Notes: generated by a model not told the origin, from the sequence alone. 16,566 nucleotides of DNA from Bacillota bacterium (GCA_012799255.1 JAAZLQ010000063.1:1-16566), one strand, 5' to 3'; counted from the stretch's first letter, positions 1-7,038 are shown. Program-made: numbers and translations.

Positions 1-41
1 AATGCTATACTCATTCCAAAATGAGTATAGCATTTTTCTTT
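1..41 (+). terminator. Factor-independent terminator of an upstream gene
   Basis: A perfect 15-bp inverted repeat (1-15 pairs with 20-34) closes on a four-base CCAA loop and runs into a T-rich stretch (33-41, TTTTTCTTT). This is the layout of an intrinsic terminator read on the + strand, so a + strand gene probably ends just left of the window. The stem is AT-rich, which is less usual but compensated by its length. The left side of the repeat is cut off by the window edge, so it is not possible to say whether it also terminates in the other direction. Confidence 0.7.
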
Positions 42-116
42 TACCAGCATGATCTTATAAATACATGTCGAATAGTTGCGATAAATTACGTTACATTACT
101 AAAGGAGATAGGAAAA

Positions 117-602
117 ATGGTAGAATTAAAGGAGATTTCTGCAGACAACTTTGAAGAGTGCATCAGGTTAAGCCTATCCGAAGAACAGCGGAAGTGTGTA
201 GCATCAAATGCCTATAGTTTGTCAGAAGCCTATGCGCTGAGAAATGACGGCAAGTACACTCCTCTACCGTATGCTATCTATAACGGTGATGAAATGGTAG
301 GCTTTATCATGGCAGTGTATCAACCTATCGATGAAGACGATCCTGAGGATGACGAAAATGTCTTTTATCTGTCACGAACGATGATCGATCAAAGATATCA
401 GGGTAATGGTTATGGCAAACAAGCTGTGATCAAGATGATTGAAATTCTAAGATCGTTCCCCCATGGAAGCGCAGAGGCGATTGTGCTTTCCTGTAACAAA
501 GAAAACGTCATCGCCTATCAACTCTACCGTTCCCTCGGGTTTGTGGATACTGGGGAATATGATGAAGATGGAGATGTTTATTGCAGACTAGATTTAAAAT
601 AG
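117..602 (+). CDS. GNAT family N-acetyltransferase (polyamine acetyltransferase-like)
   Basis: A 161-residue Gcn5-related N-acetyltransferase, which transfers an acetyl group from acetyl-CoA to an amine. The acetyl-CoA pyrophosphate loop QGNGYG lies at residues 95-100, preceded by the strand with YLSRTMID (84-91) and followed by the AYQLYRSLGF helix-strand (133-142), where a Tyr often acts as general acid. The overall pattern resembles Bacillus BltD/PaiA-type spermine/spermidine acetyltransferases, but the substrate cannot be fixed from sequence. An acidic run (about residues 72-80, rich in D and E) could favour a polycationic substrate; this is inference. The start is set at 117 because AAAGGAG stands ten bases upstream; the frame is open further upstream to 21, but that stretch lies over the terminator and has no ribosome site. 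The gene faces secG convergently. Confidence 0.85.
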   Translation: MVELKEISADNFEECIRLSLSEEQRKCVASNAYSLSEAYALRNDGKYTPLPYAIYNGDEMVGFIMAVYQPIDEDDPEDDENVFYLSRTMIDQRYQGNGYGKQAVIKMIEILRSFPHGSAEAIVLSCNKENVIAYQLYRSLGFVDTGEYDEDGDVYCRLDLK

Positions 603-605
603 GAT

Positions 606-638
606 ATAAAAAAACCTTTGCTTGCACGGCAAAGGTTT
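606..638 (-). terminator. Terminator of secG
   Basis: A 10-bp perfect stem (612-621 with 629-638, arms AAACCTTTGC/GCAAAGGTTT) has a 7-base loop. Read on the minus strand it is followed by TTTTTTAT, the U-tract of an intrinsic terminator 19 bases after the secG stop. On the + strand the sequence after the hairpin (TAATCTT) is a poor U-tract, so it would stop the convergent acetyltransferase transcript less well. Confidence 0.85.
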
Positions 639-656
639 AATCTTCAGATGCTTAAA

Positions 657-878
657 TTAAAACCAAATCGACAAAACGACAGAAAGGACCATAAAACCAA
701 CGGCGAGATAAGTAGTGGCCATCTCTAAAATCTGCTCACTTCCCTTGCGCTGGTTGAAAAACATACGGCTTGATCCGCCAATAGAGCCCAATCCCTCACC
801 TTTGCTCTCCTGTAATACCACTGCAACAATCAAAGCTATGCAAACTAGAAACTGGATGACCATTAAAAAGGTTCCCAT
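657..878 (-). CDS. secG: Preprotein translocase subunit SecG
   Basis: A 73-residue SecG, the small accessory subunit of the SecYEG protein-conducting channel in the cytoplasmic membrane; it assists SecA-driven preprotein movement. Two hydrophobic helices (about residues 4-22 and 52-72) flank a cytoplasmic loop carrying the family signature: LQESKGEGLG then GGSSRMFF (about 22-41). The length is normal for the family. The ATG at 878 follows GGGAGGTG about ten bases upstream; an internal Met at codon 6 has no ribosome site. It has its own promoter (923-951) and terminator (606-638), so it appears monocistronic. In many Bacillota secG follows eno and precedes rnr and smpB; here a sugar-transport module separates it from eno, and a convergent acetyltransferase occupies the place of rnr. 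Confidence 0.95.
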   Translation of the reverse strand: MGTFLMVIQFLVCIALIVAVVLQESKGEGLGSIGGSSRMFFNQRKGSEQILEMATTYLAVGFMVLSVVLSIWF

Positions 879-922
879 AGTTAAATGACACCTCCCTGCC
901 CGTTTTTCAGCCTTACTCAGTC

Positions 923-951
923 ATTTTACCACAGTCATTCCCCGGGGGCAA
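923..951 (-). promoter_or_regulatory. Probable vegetative promoter of secG
   Basis: On the minus strand, TTGCCC (951-946) is separated by exactly 17 bases from TAAAAT (928-923), matching a sigma-A promoter with 4/6 and 5/6 agreement. It lies about 45 bases upstream of the secG start and just after the terminator of the hydrolase gene, as expected for an independent secG transcript. The call rests on sequence match only. Confidence 0.6.
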
Positions 952-981
952 GAGTAAAAGGGTTGCCCCAAAGACAACCCT
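952..981 (-). terminator. Terminator of the sugar-transport/hydrolase operon
   Basis: A 7-bp inverted repeat (AGGGTTG at 959-965 with CAACCCT at 975-981) has a 9-base loop. Read on the minus strand, the stem runs into TTTTACTCTT, giving a modest U-tract. It begins eight bases after the stop of the hydrolase gene. The stem is short, so some read-through into secG is plausible. Confidence 0.6.
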
Positions 982-988
982 GCTGCTC

Positions 989-1930
989 CTAGTCGAGAAA
1001 ATCATTCAATCGATCAAACTGGGAAAGTACTGTATACTCTCCGTCACCGGCCGTAGATACCATCACCGCTCCATCAATGCTTGTGATGTAGGTGTCGGTT
1101 CCTGCCTTCGAATAGTTTCGATAAATACGAAGATCAGCAATGGCGTCATGCATCATAACTGCAATCTGAGCACCTACCGCATCCCTCAGAGGTCTACTGG
1201 AGGAGGTCTTGTCGCCATGATGAGGTACCTTAAGCACCCCAGCACTTAGCCTATCCCCGTAACGATCTACAATTTCTCTCTCCGCTGCCGTATACAAATC
1301 ACCGGTAAACAAGAACGTGGAGTCACCATAAGTGAACTTCATGAGCAACGAATGATTGTTTATGAATTGAGTGCTCCCTTCAGGGTAACCCTCATAGTAT
1401 TCGATCCCTGGAGCGGGATGGAATACTTCCACGAGAACGTGGTCCCCAAACATGAACGTGTCTCCTTCAGCGAGGATAACATGGGGCGTTCCCTTCTGCT
1501 TCATTGCTTCCATATAATTGCGGTAATGCGAACTGGGATACTCGACTTCACTGGTGTAGACCGCACCAATATCGTAGGCATAGATCAACTGAGCAAAGCT
1601 ACCAATATGATCCACATGGGGATGAGATGACACCAAGTAATCAATCTTAGTAATGCCCAGGGCCTTCAGTGCCTTGTCAACATCGATAAAGGTACTAGGA
1701 TTGCCCGCATCAATGACCATAACTTTACCATCAGGCGAAGTCAGGATCGTGGAGTCTCCACTTTTATCATCACTACGCGTTGTTAACTTCAAGAAACGAG
1801 CGGTCAGACGACCAGCATCTTGTGATGCATCAAAGACTTGATCGTAACGATCTACAGGCTGTTCAGCCCAAACGACAGCACTGAAAACTAAGACTAAAGC
1901 CAATACCAGTACAGATAATCTTCTTCTCAT
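989..1930 (-). CDS. Secreted metallo-beta-lactamase-fold hydrolase, ComEC C-terminal-like
   Basis: A 313-residue protein with a signal peptide (RRR, hydrophobic run to about residue 20, cleavage probably after WA at 21-22). It is therefore likely exported, not cytoplasmic. The rest is a metallo-beta-lactamase fold: the metal motif SHPHVDH gives H103, H105, D107 and H108; NNHS has H193; FTGD has D211; and VPHHGD has H237/H238, with TSSSRP following. This set and its spacing match the ComEC/Rec2 C-terminal hydrolase group, which contains nucleases and phosphodiesterases. The ComEC membrane channel and OB domains are absent. The ATG at 1930 follows GGAGGT at six bases. It is the last gene after the two permeases (30-base gap), so it is probably co-transcribed with them. 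Its substrate is unknown, and the link with sugar uptake comes from context only. Confidence 0.85.
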   Translation of the reverse strand: MRRRLSVLVLALVLVFSAVVWAEQPVDRYDQVFDASQDAGRLTARFLKLTTRSDDKSGDSTILTSPDGKVMVIDAGNPSTFIDVDKALKALGITKIDYLVSSHPHVDHIGSFAQLIYAYDIGAVYTSEVEYPSSHYRNYMEAMKQKGTPHVILAEGDTFMFGDHVLVEVFHPAPGIEYYEGYPEGSTQFINNHSLLMKFTYGDSTFLFTGDLYTAAEREIVDRYGDRLSAGVLKVPHHGDKTSSSRPLRDAVGAQIAVMMHDAIADLRIYRNYSKAGTDTYITSIDGAVMVSTAGDGEYTVLSQFDRLNDFLD

Positions 1931-1960
1931 GGCTAGACCTCCGTTTCTCCCTCTGTTCTA

Positions 1961-3100
1961 CTACTTCATGGCCGCCTTGCTCATTCCGGTCATAATGTAC
2001 TTCTGCAATACTAGGAACAGAAATACAATTGGAATAATGGCCATCACAGCACCAGCCATAATTTCGTTGTAGTTTGCCACTTCCATACCGGCGAAGGTCT
2101 GACGGAGTCGGGTCACACCGACTGCAATAGTACGGTACTCATCCTTGGTCGCCACCATCCTTGGCCAGAAGTAGCTGTTCCAGCCATTGATAAAGGTAAT
2201 GATGGAGATCGTGATAAGTGTTGGTGCAGTCATAGGAACCAGCACATTTGTGATTAATCCAAAGCGTCCCAAACCGTCCACCCTACCTGCATCCAAGTAG
2301 CTTTCATCCACAGACATGAAGGCCTGGCGGAGCATGAAGATAAAGTATGCGCTGACTAAGTTGGGCACGATCAAGCCAGGGAAACTGTTAATCCAACCCA
2401 AGCGAGAAATCATCACATAAATAGGAACAAATGTGACCTGAATTGGAATCATCAGTGCGCCCAAGACAAGCATAAACATGAAGTTTCTTCCCTTGAATTT
2501 ACCCTTGGCGAAACCAAAAGCGGCCAACACACCGATAAACAGCTCACCGATCATGATAAAGAAGGTGCTGACCAAAGTGTTAAACAAGTACCGTACAAAT
2601 GGGGCCCTATTTAACACATTGGGGAAGTTCTCCCAGCGGAGATCCCTTGGCCAAAGTGTTGGTACCGGAAGCAAGAGTTCTTGACTTGTCTTCAGAGAAG
2701 AAGCAACCATCCAGTATATGGGGAACAGCATGATTAGGGTAACTAGAATAGCCACCACATACTGCATAACCACCCGTGCCTTTGCTAAATTTTGCTTAGT
2801 ACGGAAGGATACTTTATCCCGCAGATGACTGGAGATGGCCAATAGTATGAATCCAATAATAATGGTAACTAGGGAGATTTGACCGATGCGCAGAAAACCG
2901 GTACGTGAAGAGGCAAGAACGCCAAGGTTTTCCCGGATTTCGAAAGCGGTGAGCCCTTCTTCCATATTACTCATCTGCACATTGTATTGAACAACCCCTG
3001 CAATGCCAAGAACCAAAAGAACAACTGATATTCCTAGAAGCAAAACTAAGATGTCAAACCAACCGGATTGACGCATTCTGAGTAGTAAAGTGTCTTGCAT
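1961..3100 (-). CDS. Carbohydrate ABC transporter permease, MalG-type, with N-terminal extension
   Basis: A 379-residue inner-membrane permease of a binding-protein-dependent sugar importer. The EAA loop that docks the ATPase is at about 269-293 (LDAGRVDGLGRF ending in LVPMTAPTL). The core resembles MalG: the FPIYWMVASSLK segment (126-137), NTLVSTF (174-180) and the usual C-terminal helices. MalG-type proteins are commonly about 270-300 residues; this one has roughly 100 extra at the N-terminus, with two further hydrophobic helices (about 15-37 and 69-90) joined by a 30-residue polar loop. The ATG at 3100 follows AAGGAGGG; the preceding permease gene stops 15 bases upstream, so the two are translated from one message. 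The sugar is not identifiable. Confidence 0.9.
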   Translation of the reverse strand: MQDTLLLRMRQSGWFDILVLLLGISVVLLVLGIAGVVQYNVQMSNMEEGLTAFEIRENLGVLASSRTGFLRIGQISLVTIIIGFILLAISSHLRDKVSFRTKQNLAKARVVMQYVVAILVTLIMLFPIYWMVASSLKTSQELLLPVPTLWPRDLRWENFPNVLNRAPFVRYLFNTLVSTFFIMIGELFIGVLAAFGFAKGKFKGRNFMFMLVLGALMIPIQVTFVPIYVMISRLGWINSFPGLIVPNLVSAYFIFMLRQAFMSVDESYLDAGRVDGLGRFGLITNVLVPMTAPTLITISIITFINGWNSYFWPRMVATKDEYRTIAVGVTRLRQTFAGMEVANYNEIMAGAVMAIIPIVFLFLVLQKYIMTGMSKAAMK

Positions 3101-3115
3101 AAAGTTCCCTCCTTC

Positions 3116-4348
3116 CTAAGAATCGTAGCTAACCGACCTGTTAGACCAGCGCATTGTAGCTGCGGTACAAACAAGCAGGATGATGAAGAAAATTACGGAA
3201 ACAGCTGCAGAGCGAGCTGCTCTGAAATCACGGAAGGACAAGTTGTAAATCCATTGCACCATCACGTTAGTAGCTGTTCCTGGTCCACCACCAGTCATAA
3301 CGTCTACAGACTGGAACACCTTCATACTTGCAATAAAGGTAGTCACAAACAGGAACAGAGTGGTGGGAGCTAGCATGGGCAGAGTGATAAAGCGGAACCT
3401 TTGTACGCTATCTGCACCATCAATTTCCGCAGCTTCATAGTAATCTTTGGGAATTCCCTGCATGGCCGAAAGATAGATCATCATGGCATAACCAACGACG
3501 CGCCAGGCTGTAAGGATCAAGACGCCGTACAAAGCAGTATCTGCTTGAACTAGCCAGTTAGGACCTTTTATTCCGAAAAGCGACAAAACGTAGTTGAGAA
3601 TACCATAATTGCCATGGAGGATCCAGATGAACACCACAGCACTGGTTGCTACTGCGATATACTTGGGCATAAATACTACGGCTCGCATGGCGTTAAATGT
3701 TTTATTCATGCGATTAAACAGAAGCGCCAATAATATTCCGCCAACGAGAGTGATAAACAGTTCCCAGAACGTATAGCGGGCAGTAATCATCAGGGATTCG
3801 CTAAACCTATCCCATCCTGACTGGAAAAACAACCATCTGTAGTTGCGCAGACCAATGAAGGTTTGAGGGTCTGTCACCAGCATGCGCATATCTGTTAAGC
3901 TAATGCGCACTAAGTCAATGATGGGGTAATAGACGAAGAGCATGAAAAAGAACAGCGCTGGTTGTACGCAAAAAAGGTCTTTCATGCGTTCCCATGACTG
4001 TAACCGCAACATTATCGCGTTAAACAGGAAAGTGATTCCTACAATAATTATGATTATGGCATTGTTCATGACGAAACTTAATAGGGAGATGGGGACAGTT
4101 CCACGACCTTCTCCAAATAAGTCTACTGTTCCAGTAATGGGTTCTTCAAAAGAACGGGCAATTTTCCGGGCGTCATATACCTCTGCGGCAATATGCCGTA
4201 AGGATTCTAGATTCCAGTCACCCATCAGCCAACCGTATACACCTACAATGATCAGAATAAAACTGAGAATAAAGAGTATGGTTGACACATTGCGGGCGGC
4301 ACGTGTGATCTTCGGTTTACCCAATTGGTTATTTTGCATATTACTCAC
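3116..4348 (-). CDS. Carbohydrate ABC transporter permease, MalF/UgpA-type, with N-terminal extension
   Basis: A 410-residue partner permease of the MalF/UgpA family. The EAA motif is at about 305-327 (EAAEIDGADS then ITLPMLAP), with the family segment FMLFVYYPIIDLVRISL near 135-151 and a late MTGGGPG turn (351-357) typical of sugar permeases. It has an extra N-terminal region of about 115 residues with two hydrophobic helices (about 23-41 and 95-114) separated by a roughly 50-residue loop, parallel to the extension on the neighbouring permease. The start is GTG at 4348, chosen because GAGGTGA (4354-4360) precedes it by five bases. The GTG nine bases upstream overlaps this ribosome site and has none of its own. 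It follows the binding-protein gene after a 70-base gap that contains a hairpin. Confidence 0.9.
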   Translation of the reverse strand: MSNMQNNQLGKPKITRAARNVSTILFILSFILIIVGVYGWLMGDWNLESLRHIAAEVYDARKIARSFEEPITGTVDLFGEGRGTVPISLLSFVMNNAIIIIIVGITFLFNAIMLRLQSWERMKDLFCVQPALFFFMLFVYYPIIDLVRISLTDMRMLVTDPQTFIGLRNYRWLFFQSGWDRFSESLMITARYTFWELFITLVGGILLALLFNRMNKTFNAMRAVVFMPKYIAVATSAVVFIWILHGNYGILNYVLSLFGIKGPNWLVQADTALYGVLILTAWRVVGYAMMIYLSAMQGIPKDYYEAAEIDGADSVQRFRFITLPMLAPTTLFLFVTTFIASMKVFQSVDVMTGGGPGTATNVMVQWIYNLSFRDFRAARSAAVSVIFFIILLVCTAATMRWSNRSVSYDS

Positions 4349-4353
4349 GTTGT

Positions 4354-4360
4354 TCACCTC
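4354..4360 (-). promoter_or_regulatory. Ribosome binding site that sets the permease start
   Basis: On the minus strand GAGGTGA ends five bases before the GTG at 4348. It overlaps the alternative in-frame GTG at 4357, which therefore cannot use it. Confidence 0.7.
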
Positions 4361-4370
4361 AAACGTAATT

Positions 4371-4395
4371 GAGGGGGGGTCAGAGACGCCCCCTC
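4371..4395 (-). other. Intercistronic stem-loop between binding-protein and permease genes
   Basis: GAGGGGG (4371-4377) pairs with CCCCCTC (4389-4395). After one mismatch, GTC (4379-4381) can pair with GAC (4385-4387), leaving a three-base loop. On the minus strand the hairpin is followed by AATTACGTTTG, so it lacks a U-tract and is unlikely to be a complete terminator. Such hairpins after a binding-protein gene often protect the upstream message or reduce downstream expression, helping to give excess binding protein over permease. That role is inferred from position. Confidence 0.55.
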
Positions 4396-4418
4396 CGAGT
4401 CAGTAAAGCAGTTTAATT

Positions 4419-5714
4419 CTAGTAGTCTTCGAGAATTTCTTCTACAGTCTTCGCCAAGTTATCCAATGTGGATTGGATAGGTGCACCTTCATTGAAGATG
4501 AGTGCTAAAGCATGGCGCCATTCAGTAGCGATGGTGTCGTATGCTGGATGCAAGTTACGAGGATTAATCCAGCTGGACATGGAAACGATGTTAGCCATTG
4601 CTGGTTTGCGCTCCAAGTACTCTGCGTACTCTGGGGTTCCCATTACGGATTGACGTGTTGGGAAGTAACCAGTTTTGTCTGCCCAGTAGAGGTTCATCTC
4701 TGGGCTAGCCATGAACATCATGAACTGCCAAGCAGCGTTTTTCTGTCTTTGGGTTGCTACTGCAGGGATGAGGATGGTTGCGCCGCCAACTTCACTCTTG
4801 AAGCTAACGCCATCTTCGCCACCTGGTAACCAAGCCATACCAACTTCGAACTTGCCGTCTACGTTGGTTACATAAGTGTCATACAAGGAACTGGTATGGA
4901 ATACGCTGAATGCTCCGCCATCCCAGAAGAGTTGACGCATGTTGGTGGAAGCTCCTGTGCCGTAGGCATAGTAAGCATAACCCTTGTCGATCCACTCTTT
5001 CATTTTGCTGGTTACGTATACGGATGCTGGTCCGTTTAGGTCTGTGCTCAAACCATCTTCTAGAATTACTTCTACTCCGTTGTTCATGAACAGGGTCTCA
5101 TAGTACCAGTAGTCCCAACCACCAAATACGGTACCATAACGAGCAGTTGTGCCATCGGGGTTGAACTTGGTAGCCTTCTCAAGGAATGCATCCATTTCAT
5201 CAAAGGTCTTTGGCATTTCGATGCCTTCTTCTTCGGCAGCTGTAGCATTGTAGTACATTACTTGAGTGGAGATGAGGTAAGGCAATACGATTTGCTTGCC
5301 ATCATAGCTGGTAGCTGCGATTAAGCCTTCACCAAAGTCAGCGATGTCAAAGCCATAAGCTTCAATGTAAGGATCGAGAACTTCGGTGATGCCTGCTGCA
5401 CCGTAGCTAGGTGGATAAGAAGTGTTGGCTGTTGCCAATGCTGGAACTTCACCGGAAGCAACTGCAGCAATCAACTGAGTGTTGATCTCGGTGTAGCTAC
5501 CAATATAAACTGGTTCAACCGTGATCAGTGGGTTTTGCTCATGGAAACGATCGATCATGTAGTTCAAGTACTCATGTAATTGGTCTTCATGGGCATGCCA
5601 CCATTGGATGGTGATTGGTTCAGTAACATCATAGCGGGAAGTGGCGGCTGCAGTTACGCCTACCACAGACAACATCATAATCAAAGCTACTATCAAACTT
5701 AGAGATTTTTTCAT
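4419..5714 (-). CDS. ABC transporter extracellular carbohydrate-binding protein, family 1
   Basis: A 431-residue solute-binding protein of the SBP_bac_1 carbohydrate group. It would capture a sugar or oligosaccharide outside the membrane and deliver it to the two permeases encoded downstream. Signal peptide: MKK, a hydrophobic core at 4-20, and probable signal peptidase I cleavage around AAA (22-24). No lipobox cysteine is present, unlike most Gram-positive binding proteins. The mature start (ITIQWWHAHED, 34-44) and the WYY and aromatic-rich segments are typical of sugar binders. The start at 5714 is chosen because AGGAGGGA (5723-5730) precedes it; an in-frame GTG at 5735 overlaps that ribosome site. 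A palindrome and a weak promoter lie just upstream. The specific sugar cannot be read from the sequence. Confidence 0.9.
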   Translation of the reverse strand: MKKSLSLIVALIMMLSVVGVTAAATSRYDVTEPITIQWWHAHEDQLHEYLNYMIDRFHEQNPLITVEPVYIGSYTEINTQLIAAVASGEVPALATANTSYPPSYGAAGITEVLDPYIEAYGFDIADFGEGLIAATSYDGKQIVLPYLISTQVMYYNATAAEEEGIEMPKTFDEMDAFLEKATKFNPDGTTARYGTVFGGWDYWYYETLFMNNGVEVILEDGLSTDLNGPASVYVTSKMKEWIDKGYAYYAYGTGASTNMRQLFWDGGAFSVFHTSSLYDTYVTNVDGKFEVGMAWLPGGEDGVSFKSEVGGATILIPAVATQRQKNAAWQFMMFMASPEMNLYWADKTGYFPTRQSVMGTPEYAEYLERKPAMANIVSMSSWINPRNLHPAYDTIATEWRHALALIFNEGAPIQSTLDNLAKTVEEILEDY

Positions 5715-5749
5715 CTCGTTTGTCCCTCCTGACACTTATCTTTCTAGTA

Positions 5750-5766
5750 ATGTTTAGCATAAACAT
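5750..5766. promoter_or_regulatory. Palindrome, candidate operator of the sugar-uptake genes
   Basis: ATGTTTA-GCA-TAAACAT is a perfect dyad with 7-bp arms and a 3-base centre, located 36-52 bases upstream of the binding-protein start. It overlaps the -10 element of the weak promoter proposed at 5756-5785. GntR/LacI-type sugar regulators bind short dyads of this size near promoters of their transport genes, and such a regulator is encoded immediately upstream. The assignment is by position and symmetry only; I did not find a copy at the regulator's own promoter. Confidence 0.4.
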
Positions 5767-5785
5767 GGTACCTGTTCATGTCCAA
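5756..5785 (-). promoter_or_regulatory. Weak candidate promoter for the binding-protein gene
   Basis: On the minus strand TTGGAC (5785-5780) is followed after 18 bases by TATGCT (5761-5756), matching the vegetative consensus at 3/6 and 4/6 positions. It is weak, but it is the best pair in the 88-base gap, and the palindrome covers its -10. Read-through from the regulator promoter is an alternative, since no terminator separates the two genes. Confidence 0.25.
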
Positions 5786-5802
5786 TACTAACTCCTGAAT
5801 CA

Positions 5803-6993
5803 TCAACCACCTCCCTTATTAGCGACAGCACGATGAGTTCTGCTGCTGACTAAATTGCTACCAACTGGGGGTACACAAGATTCCCTAAGAACAAGTTCCA
5901 TGGGAAGGGTTTGCCTTACCTTCTCAGTTAGAGTACCCTCCATTTGGCTCAAAAGAGCCCTGGCAGCAGCTTTTCCTATTTCATATGTTGGACAATTAAC
6001 TGTAGTGATGGCTGGTTCAAGGTTAGATGAGATTCCGATATTGTCAAAGCCCATTATGGAAAGATCTTCACCTACGGTGCGTCCCACAAGGCGGGCGGCC
6101 CTGGAAAGATCTGCAGCCGCTAAATCATTCAAGCAAATTACTGCCGTCATCTCTGGTGAGTTCCTGAGAAACTCAGCTAATTCTTCAATGACTGCCTTCT
6201 CTTGTTCCTTGCTCCGATCCTCCACATAAACATAGCGATGATCTTCTAGATCTGTTAACATCATGGACCGCTTGACCACTAATCCGTGATCACTCATGGC
6301 ATCTCTGTAGCCTTGAATTCGGTCGTGCAATGACACTAAAAATCCAGGGTGCTTGCTTACCAATCCAATATTGCGATGTCCCATATTGATTAGGTAGCAG
6401 GTTGCGTCATATCCTCCCTGATAGTTGTTGGCCTCGACATAATTAGAGTCCATATAGCGATAGTGTCTGGTCATTACAAAGGGGATGCCGCTTGACTGTA
6501 ATTTAAACAATTGCGGATTATAGTAATCTGCTGCCGTAGCATGGATAATTACTCCTGGGCAGTCTTCCTCTAGTATTCTCTTGATATATTCCCCTTCAAT
6601 TTCCAGGCTATTGTGGGTGGCGAGAACTGAGACACTGTGTCCATGTTTGAAGAGCACTTCCTGTGCCCCCATGACAATCCGCCCAGTAAAGCTGGTTGTT
6701 AGGTAGGGAACAATAATTTGGATGTTTGTTCCACGATTATTGAGACGGGCCTTGTTATCTGCAATAAACGTGCCACGTCCATGAATTCGATCAATCAGAC
6801 CAGCGTTTTCCAAGGAGATTAAAGCGTGTCTAATGGTGGCTCGACTTACACCGTATCGTGCGGCCAGCTCCAATTCTGTGCTAAGTTTTTCACCAGGTTT
6901 AAGGTTAGAGCGAATAATATCTATCTGAATTTTATTGGCCACTTCTTCATACAGGCTGGTACCCGTCTTATTTGGTTGACCTCGTTCACCCAT
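5803..6993 (-). CDS. GntR/LacI-type transcriptional regulator of sugar uptake (AraR-like architecture)
   Basis: A 396-residue regulator with a GntR winged-helix DNA-binding domain (about 12-78: SLYEEVANKI, then LSTELELAARYGVSRATIRHAL, then GRGTFI) joined to a LacI/periplasmic-binding-like effector domain (about 91-360, starting IQIIVPYL, with IMGFDNIGISSNLEPAITTV near the end). Bacillus subtilis AraR has this architecture; such proteins usually repress sugar genes until the sugar binds. The ATG at 6993 follows AGGGG seven bases upstream, and a good promoter lies at 7039-7067. The gene directly precedes the binding-protein and permease genes in the same orientation, so it very likely controls them. 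The C-terminus ends in three glycines encoded by a Shine-Dalgarno-like purine run. The inducer is unknown; AraR-like here refers to domain order, not to arabinose. Confidence 0.88.
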   Translation of the reverse strand: MGERGQPNKTGTSLYEEVANKIQIDIIRSNLKPGEKLSTELELAARYGVSRATIRHALISLENAGLIDRIHGRGTFIADNKARLNNRGTNIQIIVPYLTTSFTGRIVMGAQEVLFKHGHSVSVLATHNSLEIEGEYIKRILEEDCPGVIIHATAADYYNPQLFKLQSSGIPFVMTRHYRYMDSNYVEANNYQGGYDATCYLINMGHRNIGLVSKHPGFLVSLHDRIQGYRDAMSDHGLVVKRSMMLTDLEDHRYVYVEDRSKEQEKAVIEELAEFLRNSPEMTAVICLNDLAAADLSRAARLVGRTVGEDLSIMGFDNIGISSNLEPAITTVNCPTYEIGKAAARALLSQMEGTLTEKVRQTLPMELVLRESCVPPVGSNLVSSRTHRAVANKGGG

Positions 6994-7038
6994 TGCAATA
7001 CCCCTAAAAAATCACATTATCTATCCGTCTGTAAAATA

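Larger units (their letters stand above)
5744..5803 (-). other. Possible 19-codon leader ORF
   Basis: An ATG at 5803-5801 overlaps the regulator's TGA stop by one base (TGATG). It is preceded six bases earlier by a strong GGGAGGTGG (5807-5815), which also encodes the Gly-rich end of the regulator. The frame runs 19 codons (MIQELVLDMN..., ending KHY) to a TAG at 5744, 30 bases before the binding-protein start. The peptide resembles nothing I recognise. It may be a translated leader, or a chance frame downstream of a purine-rich 3' end. The ORF spans the palindrome at 5750-5766. Confidence 0.2.

Noticed and set aside
21..116. In-frame extension of the acetyltransferase to an ATG at 21
   Set aside because: It lies in the 3' arm and U-tract of the upstream terminator, has no ribosome site, and adds 32 residues unlike the family. 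The ATG at 117 has AAAGGAG in front.
3942..4406. Long + strand open frame of 154 codons
   Set aside because: It is antisense to the permease gene, composed of frame-shadow sequence without a ribosome site. The same applies to the other + strand frames over the minus-strand operons.
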